This document shows positions 34,723 to 43,623 of a DNA stretch of 55,520 nt, in pieces. The stretch comes from MedAcidi-G1 sp002294285 (lineage in GTDB: Bacteria > Actinomycetota > Acidimicrobiia > Acidimicrobiales > MedAcidi-G1): the NCBI GenBank assembly GCA_963999645.1, contig CAXEUY010000013.1:1-55520 (forward strand). Reading direction: 5' to 3'. The position numbers and the translations under genes are program-made. The notes under the pieces are model-generated. The model saw only the letters and a program-made list of their open reading frames with translations. It searched no databases and was not told where the DNA came from. Numbering within the stretch: the stretch's first letter is position 1; every line of letters begins with the position of its first letter.

Positions 34723-35544
34723 ATGGCCACAGTAGTTTTTTTCCATGCTCACCCTGATGATGAGGCGCTTTCTACAGCTGGAACTATGGCTGCTTTGTCG
34801 GCTTCAGGACATCGTGTCATTCTCTTGGTGGCTACGCGGGGAGAAGAAGGCGAACCTGTTCCCGGAGTTCTTAGAGAAGGTGAACTTCTGGGAGAACGAC
34901 GCACCGAAGAACTTATAAAATCGGCAAATTTGTTGGGAGTCGAAAGAGTTGAATTTCTAGATTATAGGGATAGTGGAATGATGGACTCACCTACAACATC
35001 CAACCCAGAATGTTTTTGGAAAGCTGACCTAGAAGAAGCTGTTTCACGCTTAGATCAACTTTTGCAAGGTGAAACAGTTGACCTTTTAGTCATCTACGAC
35101 CCGAATGGTGGTTACGGACACCCTGACCACATCCAAGTTCACCGTGTAGGAACCCTATGGTCTGATCAAATCGGAATAGAAGAAATAAGATGGACGACTC
35201 TTAACAGGGACGCGATAAAGAAAACAATTGAACTTGCAATGAGAGAAACACCAGATACAGGATTAGCCGGAGTTGGAGAGGACCTTGAAGAAAGAAAAAA
35301 GAGAGCAGAGGAAGGGTCTTTCGGATCTGCTGAATCTGAAATTACGCACGCCATAGATGTCTCTGACTTTATTGACAAGAAAAAAGATTCCATTTCAGCG
35401 CACCAGAGCCAAATAGATGAGGATTCTTTCTTTCTTAAGATTTCAGATGAACAATTCAGTGCAGTGTTTGGGACTGAATGGTTTATAAATCCCAAAGAAA
35501 CAAGAAAAGACAATGAACCATTTAAAGCAAACTTGTTCAACTAG
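34723..35544 (+). CDS. PIG-L deacetylase, MshB-like
   Basis: A 273-residue zinc deacetylase. HAHPDDEA (8-15) and GYGHPDH (about 125-131) give the zinc ligands; TRGEEGEPVPG and DYRDSGMMDSPTTSNP are typical of the mycothiol enzymes MshB and Mca. The window already has an Mca-like gene at 18293, so this shorter one is the better candidate for MshB, which deacetylates GlcNAc-inositol in mycothiol synthesis. The assignment between the two is an inference. It starts at ATG 34723, 7 bases after the CaiB-type gene. Confidence 0.83.
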   Translation: MATVVFFHAHPDDEALSTAGTMAALSASGHRVILLVATRGEEGEPVPGVLREGELLGERRTEELIKSANLLGVERVEFLDYRDSGMMDSPTTSNPECFWKADLEEAVSRLDQLLQGETVDLLVIYDPNGGYGHPDHIQVHRVGTLWSDQIGIEEIRWTTLNRDAIKKTIELAMRETPDTGLAGVGEDLEERKKRAEEGSFGSAESEITHAIDVSDFIDKKKDSISAHQSQIDEDSFFLKISDEQFSAVFGTEWFINPKETRKDNEPFKANLFN

Positions 35545-35556
35545 CAAAACAATATC

Positions 35557-35934
35557 GTGAATGTTTTAGCCTCTCTCCGGAACACGCATGAAGTTGTCGC
35601 ATGGTTGATGATTTTACTTAATGGTGCATCTGGAATCTGGTCCTTGCAAGCTCATAGAAACAAACAATTTCGTATTGCTGGTCTTTCATGGGTAACCGCA
35701 ATCGCTCAAACTACGGTGATTGTGCACCTTTTTTCAGGCATTGCAGCGGCATCAGCAGAAAATATTGAAGTTCCAAAGTTTCACCTGCTTTACTGGTCAG
35801 CAGCAGTTCTCAGCGTGGGAGTAATATACGGTTATCGAAATCAACTTGAGAGTCGAAAATACTTGCTGTACGGCTTCGCTGGACTTTTTCTAATGGGACT
35901 TGGCGTACGTTCAATGGTTTTAGGCCCAATATGA
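35557..35934 (+). CDS. Small integral membrane protein, unknown
   Basis: A 125-residue protein with four probable membrane helices (about 12-28, 43-63, 77-92 and 102-120). Start is GTG 35557. It has no recognised family motif. The genes before it are PIG-L and CaiB; it converges with pckG with no base between the two stops, so transcription from both sides meets here. A shared helix pattern with a histidine in helix 1 (His11) and helix 2-3 loop (His57, His75) is seen, but no function is proposed. Confidence 0.7.
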   Translation: MNVLASLRNTHEVVAWLMILLNGASGIWSLQAHRNKQFRIAGLSWVTAIAQTTVIVHLFSGIAAASAENIEVPKFHLLYWSAAVLSVGVIYGYRNQLESRKYLLYGFAGLFLMGLGVRSMVLGPI

Positions 35935-37743
35935 TCAGGTGTCTAGGCCAATTCGTGATTTTAAGTCGTTTAATTGAGAGGTCATTTCAACGGGCAGTCT
36001 CTCCCCAATAGAACTTAGATGTTCTTCTATCAAGGGAACCTCTCTACTCCATGACTCAGAATTTACCTCCAGAAGCTTTTCCATCGCATGGTTGTCTACA
36101 TCCAAGCCCGAAGTGTCAATGCCGTCGATTTCTGGGAGTAGACCCAATGGTGTGTCAACAGCTTGGGCGTTTCCATCAATTCGATCCAAAATCCATTTCA
36201 GGACTCGACTGTTTTCACCAAATCCCGGCCAGAGAAACTCCCCATTTTCATCTTTTCGGAACCAGTTAACCCAAAACAATTCCGGCAACTTATTAGACTT
36301 TTCGACCTTGCCAATCTCTATCCAGTGATTAATGTAATCCCCGACGTTGTAGCCCATGAACGGCAACATAGCGAAAGGATCAAACCTGACTTCACCTATT
36401 TTTCCTGCAGCGGCAGCGGTTTTTTCCGAGCTCATTATGGAACCAAGAAAAACCCCATGCTCCCAGTCGCGTGCCTGTGTTATCAGAGGGACATTTGAGG
36501 CGCGCCTACCACCAAAAAGTATTGCAGAAATAGGTACCCCTTCAGGGTCCTCCCACTCAGGAGCAATTGATGGGCATTGACTGGCGGGAACAGTAAATCT
36601 TGCATTTGGATGAGCGGCCGGCTCTCCTGAATCGCTGTTCCAATCGCGTCCCTGCCAGTCGATAAGTGAGTCAGGTCTATCAGACGTCATTCTTTCCCAC
36701 CAAACGTCACCATCTGCGTCTAGTGCCACATTTGTGAAAATTGCATTACCCCATAGAGTTTCCATGGCGTTAGCATTTGTTGATTTAGAAGTCCCAGGAG
36801 CAACCCCAAAAAAACCTGCTTCAGGATTAATAGCCCTAAGTTGCCCGTCGGAAGAAAATTTCATCCAAGCGATATCATCTCCGATAGTCTCGACTTTCCA
36901 TCCCGGAATGGTGGGAACCAGCATTGCCATGTTTGTCTTGCCACAAGCTGATGGGAAAGCGGCAGCGATATAACGTTTTTCACCACTCGGAGGAGTGATT
37001 CCCAGAATCAGCATATGTTCAGCCAACCAGCCGTCATTGCGGGCCATTGTTGAAGCTATACGTAGAGCAAAACATTTCTTACCCAAGAGAGCATTCCCAC
37101 CGTAGCCAGAACCATATGACCATATTTCGCGAGTTTCAGGGAAATGAGAAATGTAACGGGAATTTTTATTGCAAGGCCATGGAACATCCTTTTCCCCTTC
37201 TGCAAGAGGGAATCCTACAGAATGGACACAAGGCACAAATTCTCCTTCACCAAGTTCGTCAAGTACATCATTTCCCATTCGTGTCATTATTTTCATGCTT
37301 ACCGCTACATATGGAGAATCTGTTAGTTGAATTCCTATATGTGAAATAGGCGAACCCAATGGACCCATGCAGAAAGGTATGACATAGAGTGTTCTGCCTT
37401 TCATGCAACCTTGAAAATGCGACAGCATTTCTTCCTTTAACGCATTCGGCTCCCGCCAATTATTTGTTGAACCTGCATCGATTTCCTCGACTGATGCAAT
37501 GTAGGTGTCGCTTTCGACACGCGCGACATCATCGGGATCTGAGCGAGCTAAAAAACTATTTGGGCGGAGATCTTCATTAAGTCGAATAAAAGTACCAGAT
37601 TCGACTAATTCTTGTGTGAGTTTTTCATACTCTTCCTCGGAACCGTCGCACCAGTGGACTTGATCTGGTTCGAAAATCTTATTCCAATCGTCAACCCAGT
37701 CATGAAGGGCTTGATTTTTTTTAGATGTATTTTCTTGGCTCAT
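35935..37743 (-). CDS. pckG: GTP-dependent phosphoenolpyruvate carboxykinase
   Basis: A 602-residue PEPCK of the GTP type, converting oxaloacetate and GTP to PEP and CO2 at the gluconeogenic/anaplerotic node. Diagnostic blocks: PFCMGPLGSP (123-132), the kinase-1 loop FPSACGKTNMAML (263-275, with catalytic Cys268), IGDDIAWMKF (287-296) with metal Asp, NPEAGFFGVAPGT and FGGRR. It is typical of actinobacteria. It begins at ATG 37741-37743, one base after the TGA of the cold-shock-domain-like gene, so translational coupling is likely. Confidence 0.96.
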   Translation of the reverse strand: MSQENTSKKNQALHDWVDDWNKIFEPDQVHWCDGSEEEYEKLTQELVESGTFIRLNEDLRPNSFLARSDPDDVARVESDTYIASVEEIDAGSTNNWREPNALKEEMLSHFQGCMKGRTLYVIPFCMGPLGSPISHIGIQLTDSPYVAVSMKIMTRMGNDVLDELGEGEFVPCVHSVGFPLAEGEKDVPWPCNKNSRYISHFPETREIWSYGSGYGGNALLGKKCFALRIASTMARNDGWLAEHMLILGITPPSGEKRYIAAAFPSACGKTNMAMLVPTIPGWKVETIGDDIAWMKFSSDGQLRAINPEAGFFGVAPGTSKSTNANAMETLWGNAIFTNVALDADGDVWWERMTSDRPDSLIDWQGRDWNSDSGEPAAHPNARFTVPASQCPSIAPEWEDPEGVPISAILFGGRRASNVPLITQARDWEHGVFLGSIMSSEKTAAAAGKIGEVRFDPFAMLPFMGYNVGDYINHWIEIGKVEKSNKLPELFWVNWFRKDENGEFLWPGFGENSRVLKWILDRIDGNAQAVDTPLGLLPEIDGIDTSGLDVDNHAMEKLLEVNSESWSREVPLIEEHLSSIGERLPVEMTSQLNDLKSRIGLDT

Positions 37744-37744
37744 A

Positions 37745-37969
37745 TCAATCTAAGTCAGGTGTACCCATATCGATTTCAGATCCAAGTTTCAAATTAACCG
37801 CATTGTTGTTGTCATCTAATTCGAAAACTACTCTTTGACCTTGACGAAGCATTCTAAATATTGAACCTTCAAGAGCTCCATCTGCTAATTCAAACTCAAC
37901 TAGGTCAGAATCGCGAACTATCAGACCATCACCGCTACCAGGATCGTAAGACTTGACTACACCTTGCAA
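37745..37969 (-). CDS. Degenerate cold-shock-domain-like protein
   Basis: A 74-residue OB-fold-like protein resembling CspA: MQGVVKSYDPGSGDGLIV fits the strand 1-2 pattern of MQGTVKWFNAEKGFGFI, and FRMLRQGQRVVFELDD resembles the Csp 'L.EGQ.V.FE' strand. The RNA-binding motifs are changed: RNP1 (KGFGFI) is GDGLIV and RNP2 (VFVH) is VEFELA, so the surface aromatic residues that bind nucleic acid are missing. The C-terminus is acidic (DMGTPDLD). Start is TTG 37967-37969 after RBS AGGAGA, and the stop is one base before pckG. Confidence 0.72.
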   Translation of the reverse strand: MQGVVKSYDPGSGDGLIVRDSDLVEFELADGALEGSIFRMLRQGQRVVFELDDNNNAVNLKLGSEIDMGTPDLD

Positions 37970-38089
37970 CTATTGTTTCTCCTATCTAACTTTTGGAGGC
38001 CGCCGGGAGCCCAGTCCACCCAAAATAGGTGGGTGAATAGTCCTGATCGTATGTGAGTATTCGGCACTTGCAAACATAAAAAAAGAAAC

Positions 38090-38109
38090 TAATGCATCGA
38101 GGTGCATTA
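38090..38109 (+). promoter_or_regulatory. Hairpin enclosing the Shine-Dalgarno of the YloV-like gene
   Basis: The bases TAATGCA (38090-38096) and TGCATTA (38103-38109) are perfect 7-base complements around a 6-base loop TCGAGG, and the GTG start follows at 38111. The only Shine-Dalgarno-like string (GAGG) lies in the loop, so the stem could expose or occlude it. It could equally be a protein-binding operator. No function is demonstrated. Confidence 0.45.
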
Positions 38110-38110
38110 A

Positions 38111-39757
38111 GTGGGTACTATCGCAGTTGTGGCATTAGAAAATTTAGACTCAAAAAACCTTGCAAGGCTGATGCATTGCTTTAGTGATGCCCTCCAAGAC
38201 CACAGAGAAAACCTCAATTCTCTGAATGTCTATCCGGTGCCCGATGGCGATACCGGCTCAAATATGTCAGCCACACTTAATTCCGTAGTCAATGAAATTG
38301 AATCCCTGGGAGCCGAACCTGAATTAGAAAGCGTTATAGACGCCATTTCACACGGATCCTTGATGGGCGCCAGAGGGAATTCGGGTGTAATAATTTCGCA
38401 AATACTTCGCGGATTTGTTTCTGAAGTAAAGAAAAACATTCATAAAAAAATGATTGACACCGAGCTTTTTTCTCAAGCTCTTAGCGCTGCTTCAGCAGCA
38501 GCTTACGAAGCTGTCGGAAATCCTGTTGAGGGAACTATTTTGACTGTAGTGAGAGAGACAGCAGAAGCTGTTGAAAGAATCACAGAAGATGGTCACGATC
38601 TTTTGTCAGTTGTTCAAGCAGGGCGCGTAGCAGCTAAACAATCTCTGGACTCAACACCAGATTTGCTGCCAGTTTTAGCCAAAGCTGGAGTTGTTGATGC
38701 AGGCGGGAGTGGCTTCCTACTTTTGTTGGATTCGTTTCTTTATGTAATTGATGACCATCCAATACCCGAACCGGAGGTACTAGTCACAACCGTAGATTCC
38801 TTGATACTTGACAGTCATGACGATGTAAGCAACAGCGGAACCAGATATGAAGTGATGTATTTTTTAGAAGCACCTGATGCTCTTATCTCTGATTTCAAAA
38901 AAGCATGGTCAGAAATTGGAGATTCGATAGTTGTGGTTGGCGGTGAAAACATTTGGAATTGCCATGTACACACAAATGACATTGGAGCAGCAGTTGAAGC
39001 TGGGATAGCGATAGGCAAGCCTTACGAGATAAGGGTTACAGATTTGTATGAAGAAGTAGCAGGAAACCTGCACGATCATGGGAGTGAAATAGCTGATCCG
39101 GTCGGATGTTCCGTTATAGCAGTAGCAAACGGTGATGGTATAGGTGAAATTTTCAGATCACTTGGTGCTACACGTATAGTCAATGGCGGACAGTCTATGA
39201 ACCCGTCAACCGCAGACCTATTAGAAGCTGTAGAAGCGACTTCATCCGAACACGTGATTATTTTGCCTAACAACTCAAATATTGTTGCGGTAGCAAAGCA
39301 GGTTGATTCACAGACTACAAAATCGGTTTGTGTAGTTGAAACGCACAGTGTCACCGAAGGCTTCGCTTCTTTATTGGGTTACGACCCTGAGGCGACTTCA
39401 GAGAAGAACCAGACAGGAATGACTCAAGCCTCGCATTCGGTCGAGTCAGGGGAAATAACCAAAGCAGTTAGAGATTCATCCAGTGACCTTGGAGAGATAA
39501 AGAAAGGAGATTATTTAGGTCTCAAAAATGGGAAAGTGGCAGTTATTGCTTCGAACCTCGTAGGTGCGGCTAAAAATCTTTTAATCGACATGATTCTTGA
39601 CGAACATGAAATCTTGACACTTGTCTCTGGGGAAGGTTCCACTTCACAGGAAACCGATGAAATAGTTTCATGGGTAAACACTGAATATGAGGAACTTGAA
39701 GTTGAAGTACACGAAGGTGGACAGCCCTTGTACCCCTATTACATAGGTATTGAATAG
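38111..39757 (+). CDS. YloV/FakA-like DAK2-domain protein
   Basis: A 548-residue protein of the DhaL(DAK2)-YloV family, related to fatty-acid kinase FakA, which phosphorylates fatty acids bound to FakB. The nucleotide loop LNVYPVPDGDTGSNM (38-52) contains the metal-binding Asp residues; MGARGNSGVIISQILRG and VEGTILTVVRETA follow. The C-terminal half contains the DegV-like/fakB-like domain with VNGGQSMNPSTADLLEAV and ILPNNSNIVAVAKQ. It is the usual neighbour of recG in Gram-positive genomes. Start is GTG 38111. No FakB candidate is present in the window. Confidence 0.9.
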   Translation: MGTIAVVALENLDSKNLARLMHCFSDALQDHRENLNSLNVYPVPDGDTGSNMSATLNSVVNEIESLGAEPELESVIDAISHGSLMGARGNSGVIISQILRGFVSEVKKNIHKKMIDTELFSQALSAASAAAYEAVGNPVEGTILTVVRETAEAVERITEDGHDLLSVVQAGRVAAKQSLDSTPDLLPVLAKAGVVDAGGSGFLLLLDSFLYVIDDHPIPEPEVLVTTVDSLILDSHDDVSNSGTRYEVMYFLEAPDALISDFKKAWSEIGDSIVVVGGENIWNCHVHTNDIGAAVEAGIAIGKPYEIRVTDLYEEVAGNLHDHGSEIADPVGCSVIAVANGDGIGEIFRSLGATRIVNGGQSMNPSTADLLEAVEATSSEHVIILPNNSNIVAVAKQVDSQTTKSVCVVETHSVTEGFASLLGYDPEATSEKNQTGMTQASHSVESGEITKAVRDSSSDLGEIKKGDYLGLKNGKVAVIASNLVGAAKNLLIDMILDEHEILTLVSGEGSTSQETDEIVSWVNTEYEELEVEVHEGGQPLYPYYIGIE

Positions 39758-39765
39758 GAGACCAC

Positions 39766-41889
39766 GTGTCGGACCCCGGCGTTTCTCTCAAGGAATTGGA
39801 GAATCGTGCTCTCACTGATCTTCATGGTGTTGGTGAACAAACATCTGCGTCCCTAAAAAAAGTGGGAATCAACACGATTCTTGACTTGATCAGCTACTAC
39901 CCGCGTCGCTACATAGATCGAAGTAAAGAAGCGACCGTAGATTCCCTTCAATCAGGTGAAGAAGGAATGGTTCTAGTGACTATTCAAAAAGTTAAAAGCA
40001 GAAGAATGCGTTCCAGAAAAACTCTTGTTGAAGCTACTGCTTCGGACAGCACAGGAATTCTGAATATAGTTTTCTTCAACCAGCCTTGGCGTCAAAATCA
40101 ATTAAAAGAAGGCAAGGACGCTGTTGTTTTCGGAAAGGCAGACATCTATCAGGGGAAGCTGCAGATGACTAATCCGATAGTTGATCTTGTTGGCGACCGG
40201 ACAGGCAGGATCGTAGCGGTTTACCCCCAGTCAGGAATAGCAAAGCTTCACAGTTGGGATGTAGATCGTCTTGTAGCTGAAGCTATTAGAAGAGTGATGA
40301 AAGTCAGAGGTTTCGCAGATCCAGTTCCTTCAGAAATTCTTAAAAAATACAGGTTAGTGGATCGTTCATCGGCTTACAGAGGGATCCATAGGCCTGAATC
40401 GATGAATGAGGTTGCGGAAGCGCGAAGACGGTTAGTTTTTGATGAGCTTTTCAGAATTCAACTCGAGTTGTTGCAACGAAAGAAATTTATTGAGAATAAT
40501 TCCATTGGAATTATCCACTCAAATGACGAGGGTCTTGCGGAGAACTTTTTCGAAAATCTCCCCTTTGATTTAACACAAGCTCAAAAGCGAGTCATAGATG
40601 AAATAAGAAACGATTTACACAAGAAAACACCGATGCACCGTTTGCTCCAGGGGGATGTTGGCTCAGGGAAAACTATTGTTGCTGTTTTTACAATTTTAAA
40701 GGCTGTTCAAGGTGGGCATCAGGGGGCACTAATGGCCCCCACGGAAGTTTTAGCCGAGCAACATTATTTGGGTATTTCAAAACTCTTAGAAGACTTGATT
40801 GTCGCGGACTCAACAAATCTTCTTGGTGACAGACCACTACAGGTAGACCTTTTGACAAACCGTACATCAACTGCAGATAGAAAAAGGATAAGTAACGGAT
40901 TAGAGGATGGGACAGTTGACTTTATTATTGGGACACACTCACTAATACAGGAAAGCGTTTCATTTAATTCTCTGGGAGCTGTAGTAATAGATGAACAGCA
41001 CAGGTTTGGCGTCGAACAGAGGGCGGCCCTAAAAGAAAAAAATAAAGATGAAACTATTCCAGACATTTTAGTTATGACGGCAACCCCTATTCCGAGAACA
41101 GCAGCAATGACCGTTTATGGAGATCTGGATGTTTCAATTTTAGACGAGCTGCCTCCTGGCCGAATTCCCATAAACACTAGATGGGAAGTAGACGACACGC
41201 TTATATGGGAAAATGTAAGGAAAGAGATTGATGCCGGCCGGCAGGCTTATGTTGTTTGTCCACTAATAGAGGACTCTGAAAAATTGCAAGTTCATTCTGC
41301 AGAAGAGGTTTTCAATGATTTGAGCAACGGACCATTAAGAGGTCTAAAACTCGGCTTACTCCATGGACGTCTAGACAAAGAAAACAAAGAAGAAACAATG
41401 AGATCTTTTCGTTCTGGGGAAACCGATGTACTGGTGGCTACAACAGTTATAGAGGTAGGTGTGGATGTTCCAAACGCCTCAATAATGGTCATATTGGATG
41501 CTGCTCGTTTCGGAATAGCCCAACTTCATCAGCTCCGAGGACGAGTTGGAAGAGGCGAACACCCCAGTCAGTGTTTACTTGTAGGAGATGCCAAGACCAA
41601 GGAAGCAGAAGAAAGAATAAAAGCTATGGTTCGGACCACCGATGGATTTGAGCTTGCCGAAGTTGATCTTGAACTTAGAGGCGAAGGAACAGTGATGGGA
41701 GAGAGACAGAAAGGCAGAAATGACTTACGGCTGGCTTCACTTCGCCGAGATAAAGAATGGGTTGAAATTGCAAGAACAGAAGCATCAGAATTTCTTGCTA
41801 CAAGGGACCTGACTTCTGACACCGGTTTGAGTGAAGAGATAACACTCTTCTTAGGCGAATCAGAGGCAGACTATCTTCTGAAGTCATAA
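39766..41889 (+). CDS. recG: ATP-dependent DNA helicase RecG
   Basis: A 707-residue branch-migration helicase that remodels stalled forks and Holliday junctions. The N-terminal wedge/OB domain includes LHGVGEQTSASLKKVGI and the PRRYIDRS motif. The helicase core has LLQGDVGSGKTIVA, APTEVLAEQH, VIDEQHRFGV, MTATPIPRTAA and QLRGRVGRG. Start is GTG 39766 (MSDPGVSLKELEN) with RBS TAGGAGAC; it lies 8 bases after the YloV-like gene, a common operon pair. All helicase motifs look intact. Confidence 0.96.
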   Translation: MSDPGVSLKELENRALTDLHGVGEQTSASLKKVGINTILDLISYYPRRYIDRSKEATVDSLQSGEEGMVLVTIQKVKSRRMRSRKTLVEATASDSTGILNIVFFNQPWRQNQLKEGKDAVVFGKADIYQGKLQMTNPIVDLVGDRTGRIVAVYPQSGIAKLHSWDVDRLVAEAIRRVMKVRGFADPVPSEILKKYRLVDRSSAYRGIHRPESMNEVAEARRRLVFDELFRIQLELLQRKKFIENNSIGIIHSNDEGLAENFFENLPFDLTQAQKRVIDEIRNDLHKKTPMHRLLQGDVGSGKTIVAVFTILKAVQGGHQGALMAPTEVLAEQHYLGISKLLEDLIVADSTNLLGDRPLQVDLLTNRTSTADRKRISNGLEDGTVDFIIGTHSLIQESVSFNSLGAVVIDEQHRFGVEQRAALKEKNKDETIPDILVMTATPIPRTAAMTVYGDLDVSILDELPPGRIPINTRWEVDDTLIWENVRKEIDAGRQAYVVCPLIEDSEKLQVHSAEEVFNDLSNGPLRGLKLGLLHGRLDKENKEETMRSFRSGETDVLVATTVIEVGVDVPNASIMVILDAARFGIAQLHQLRGRVGRGEHPSQCLLVGDAKTKEAEERIKAMVRTTDGFELAEVDLELRGEGTVMGERQKGRNDLRLASLRRDKEWVEIARTEASEFLATRDLTSDTGLSEEITLFLGESEADYLLKS

Positions 41890-41901
41890 AGGAGGAAATA
41901 A

Positions 41902-42513
41902 ATGCCAGATATTAGAGTCGGTATTGCCCAACCTGAGCAATTTCCAGAGGCGAACGCTTGTCTGACAGAGGCGTTTATGGAAGACCCTGTTATCTCATAT
42001 CTATTTGAAGATGCAGAACGCAGACCTCTTTTGCTTTCGGCATTTTTTGCTAACCGTTTTGCGTCCTTATCTGATAATGACCGGCTAATGGTTCCTATTG
42101 GGGATGATGAAAAATTTGCAGCAGCATTCTGGGAATCACCTGAAAAAAGATTTGAAAGTGATTCCTCATATTCCGCGGCCATTGCAGCTGCAGTTTCTCT
42201 TCTAGGGGAGCAGTGGATGGTTAATAGGCTAATAAATTTGAATGTAATGTTCGAAGCGAAACCAGAAACACCTCACTGGTACTTGGCGTATGTGGGTACC
42301 AGGCCTGAAGCGCGCGGTAACGGTTTGGCGTCCACTCTTATTGAATCAGTTACGGAAATTTGTGACAAAGAGAAAATACCTGCCTACCTTGAATCCAGTA
42401 ATCCTGAAAATGTTTCACTTTATGAAAGGCACGGATTTCGTGTCACAGGTGAGGTGACCATAAAGGATGGACCAACAGTCCCGCTCATGTGGAGGGAGCC
42501 TTTTTTTGAATAG
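41902..42513 (+). CDS. GNAT-family N-acetyltransferase
   Basis: A 203-residue acetyltransferase. The acetyl-CoA-binding region is RPEARGNGLASTLIESV (about 134-150) and a final strand region YLESSNPENVSLYERHGFRVTGE. The N-terminal half (MPDIRVGIAQPEQFPEANAC...) resembles GNATs annotated as aminoglycoside/histone-like acetyltransferases, but the acceptor is not known. ATG 41902 has an excellent ribosome-binding site (AAAGGAGGA). It sits between recG and rsmD, as an accessory gene in this conserved block. Confidence 0.87.
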   Translation: MPDIRVGIAQPEQFPEANACLTEAFMEDPVISYLFEDAERRPLLLSAFFANRFASLSDNDRLMVPIGDDEKFAAAFWESPEKRFESDSSYSAAIAAAVSLLGEQWMVNRLINLNVMFEAKPETPHWYLAYVGTRPEARGNGLASTLIESVTEICDKEKIPAYLESSNPENVSLYERHGFRVTGEVTIKDGPTVPLMWREPFFE

Positions 42514-42561
42514 AGCAACTGAAAATATTTTGAGCCTTAAGATTTCAGAAAGTTTGTTTTC

Positions 42562-43092
42562 ATGAGAGTAGTAGCTGGAACGTCGGGAGGTATCCGCCTA
42601 TTGACTCCAGAAGGAGCTGATATAAGGCCGACTTCTGACAGGATAAGAGAATCGATTTTCAATGCGTTATACAGTAGATCTGCAATTGAAGGAGCTGAGG
42701 TGTTAGACCTCTTTGCCGGTACAGGTGCTTTGGGCATAGAAGCTCTTTCGCGTGGAGCTAAAAAAGCGACATTTGTTGACAACTTCCCGGAAAGTTTGGA
42801 GTTGGTAAAAAAGAATATAGAAAAGTCAGGATTCCAGAAAAAAGCGCAAATAGTGAATGGAAACTCTATGGAATGGTTGCATAAGAGTTCAGATTTTTGG
42901 GACTTGGTGTTTTTAGATCCTCCTTACGATTTTGAAAGTTGGTCAGAACTTCTTGATTTGGTGGCTGAAAAGAAGCCTGAAACTGTAGTAATAGAGTCAA
43001 ATAGGGAAATAGATCCAGGTCTCAAATGGGATGTTGACTCCATTCGCCGGTATGGGAGTAGCGTGGTAGTAATAATTAACCTAAAAAAATGA
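42562..43092 (+). CDS. rsmD: 16S rRNA (guanine966-N2)-methyltransferase
   Basis: A 176-residue SAM-dependent methyltransferase. MRVVAGTSGGIRL (1-13), RPTSDRIRESIFNAL (26-40), VLDLFAGTGALGIEALSRGA (48-67, SAM-binding motif I) and LVFLDPPYDF (111-120) are the RsmD signature set. It methylates G966 of 16S rRNA. It starts at ATG 42562 and is followed by coaD, the standard neighbour pair in bacteria. Confidence 0.94.
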   Translation: MRVVAGTSGGIRLLTPEGADIRPTSDRIRESIFNALYSRSAIEGAEVLDLFAGTGALGIEALSRGAKKATFVDNFPESLELVKKNIEKSGFQKKAQIVNGNSMEWLHKSSDFWDLVFLDPPYDFESWSELLDLVAEKKPETVVIESNREIDPGLKWDVDSIRRYGSSVVVIINLKK

Positions 43093-43149
43093 TGCACTTA
43101 ATAGTTTTTTTTCCACGATCAGGCAGAAAATGCCAGGGGGTGTATTGAA

Positions 43150-43623
43150 ATGGCTTGTGTCTTGTATCCAGGTTCTTTTGACCCTATACACAATGGTCAC
43201 GTTGAGCTTGCAGAAACAGCATCCGGTCTCTTTGACGAAGTAGTCATCGCAGCTTTGGTGAATCCTTCAAAGGGAGATGGATTGTTCGATTTAGAAGAAC
43301 GAATGCATTTGATAGAAGAAAGCCTAAAACATCTGCCCAACGTTAGAACCACTAAATTCAACGGCTTGGTAGTTGATTTGGCAACTGAAGTAGGAGCAGA
43401 CTTCATAATCAAAGGCCTTAGAGCTGTTTCTGATTTCGAATCAGAATTGCAAATGGCACAAATGAACACTGCTCTTTCGGGAGTGCAAACCCTTTTCTTA
43501 CCATCAGCTTCACGGAGTTCTTTTTTGGCTTCAAGGCTTATTCGTGAAGTAATAAGACTAGGTGGAGACGTTTCTCACATGGTTCCTGAATTAGTACAGA
43601 AACATCTAAAAGAAAAGTTTTGA
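43150..43623 (+). CDS. coaD: Phosphopantetheine adenylyltransferase
   Basis: A 157-residue nucleotidyltransferase that makes dephospho-CoA from phosphopantetheine and ATP. YPGSFDPIHNGHVEL (6-20) carries the HIGH-like active-site motif, IKGLRAVSDFESELQMAQMN (88-107) and the SASRSSFLASRLIREVIRLGGDVS tail (120-142) are typical. Start is ATG 43150. The stop overlaps the next gene's TTG start by four bases (TTGA). Confidence 0.96.
   Translation: MACVLYPGSFDPIHNGHVELAETASGLFDEVVIAALVNPSKGDGLFDLEERMHLIEESLKHLPNVRTTKFNGLVVDLATEVGADFIIKGLRAVSDFESELQMAQMNTALSGVQTLFLPSASRSSFLASRLIREVIRLGGDVSHMVPELVQKHLKEKF

Noticed and set aside
37970..38089. A terminator or T-box-like leader in the gap before the YloV-like gene (CACCC/GGGTG partial repeat near 38018-38036).
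   Set aside because: The stem is only 5 bases with a 9-base loop and no U-run; not convincing.
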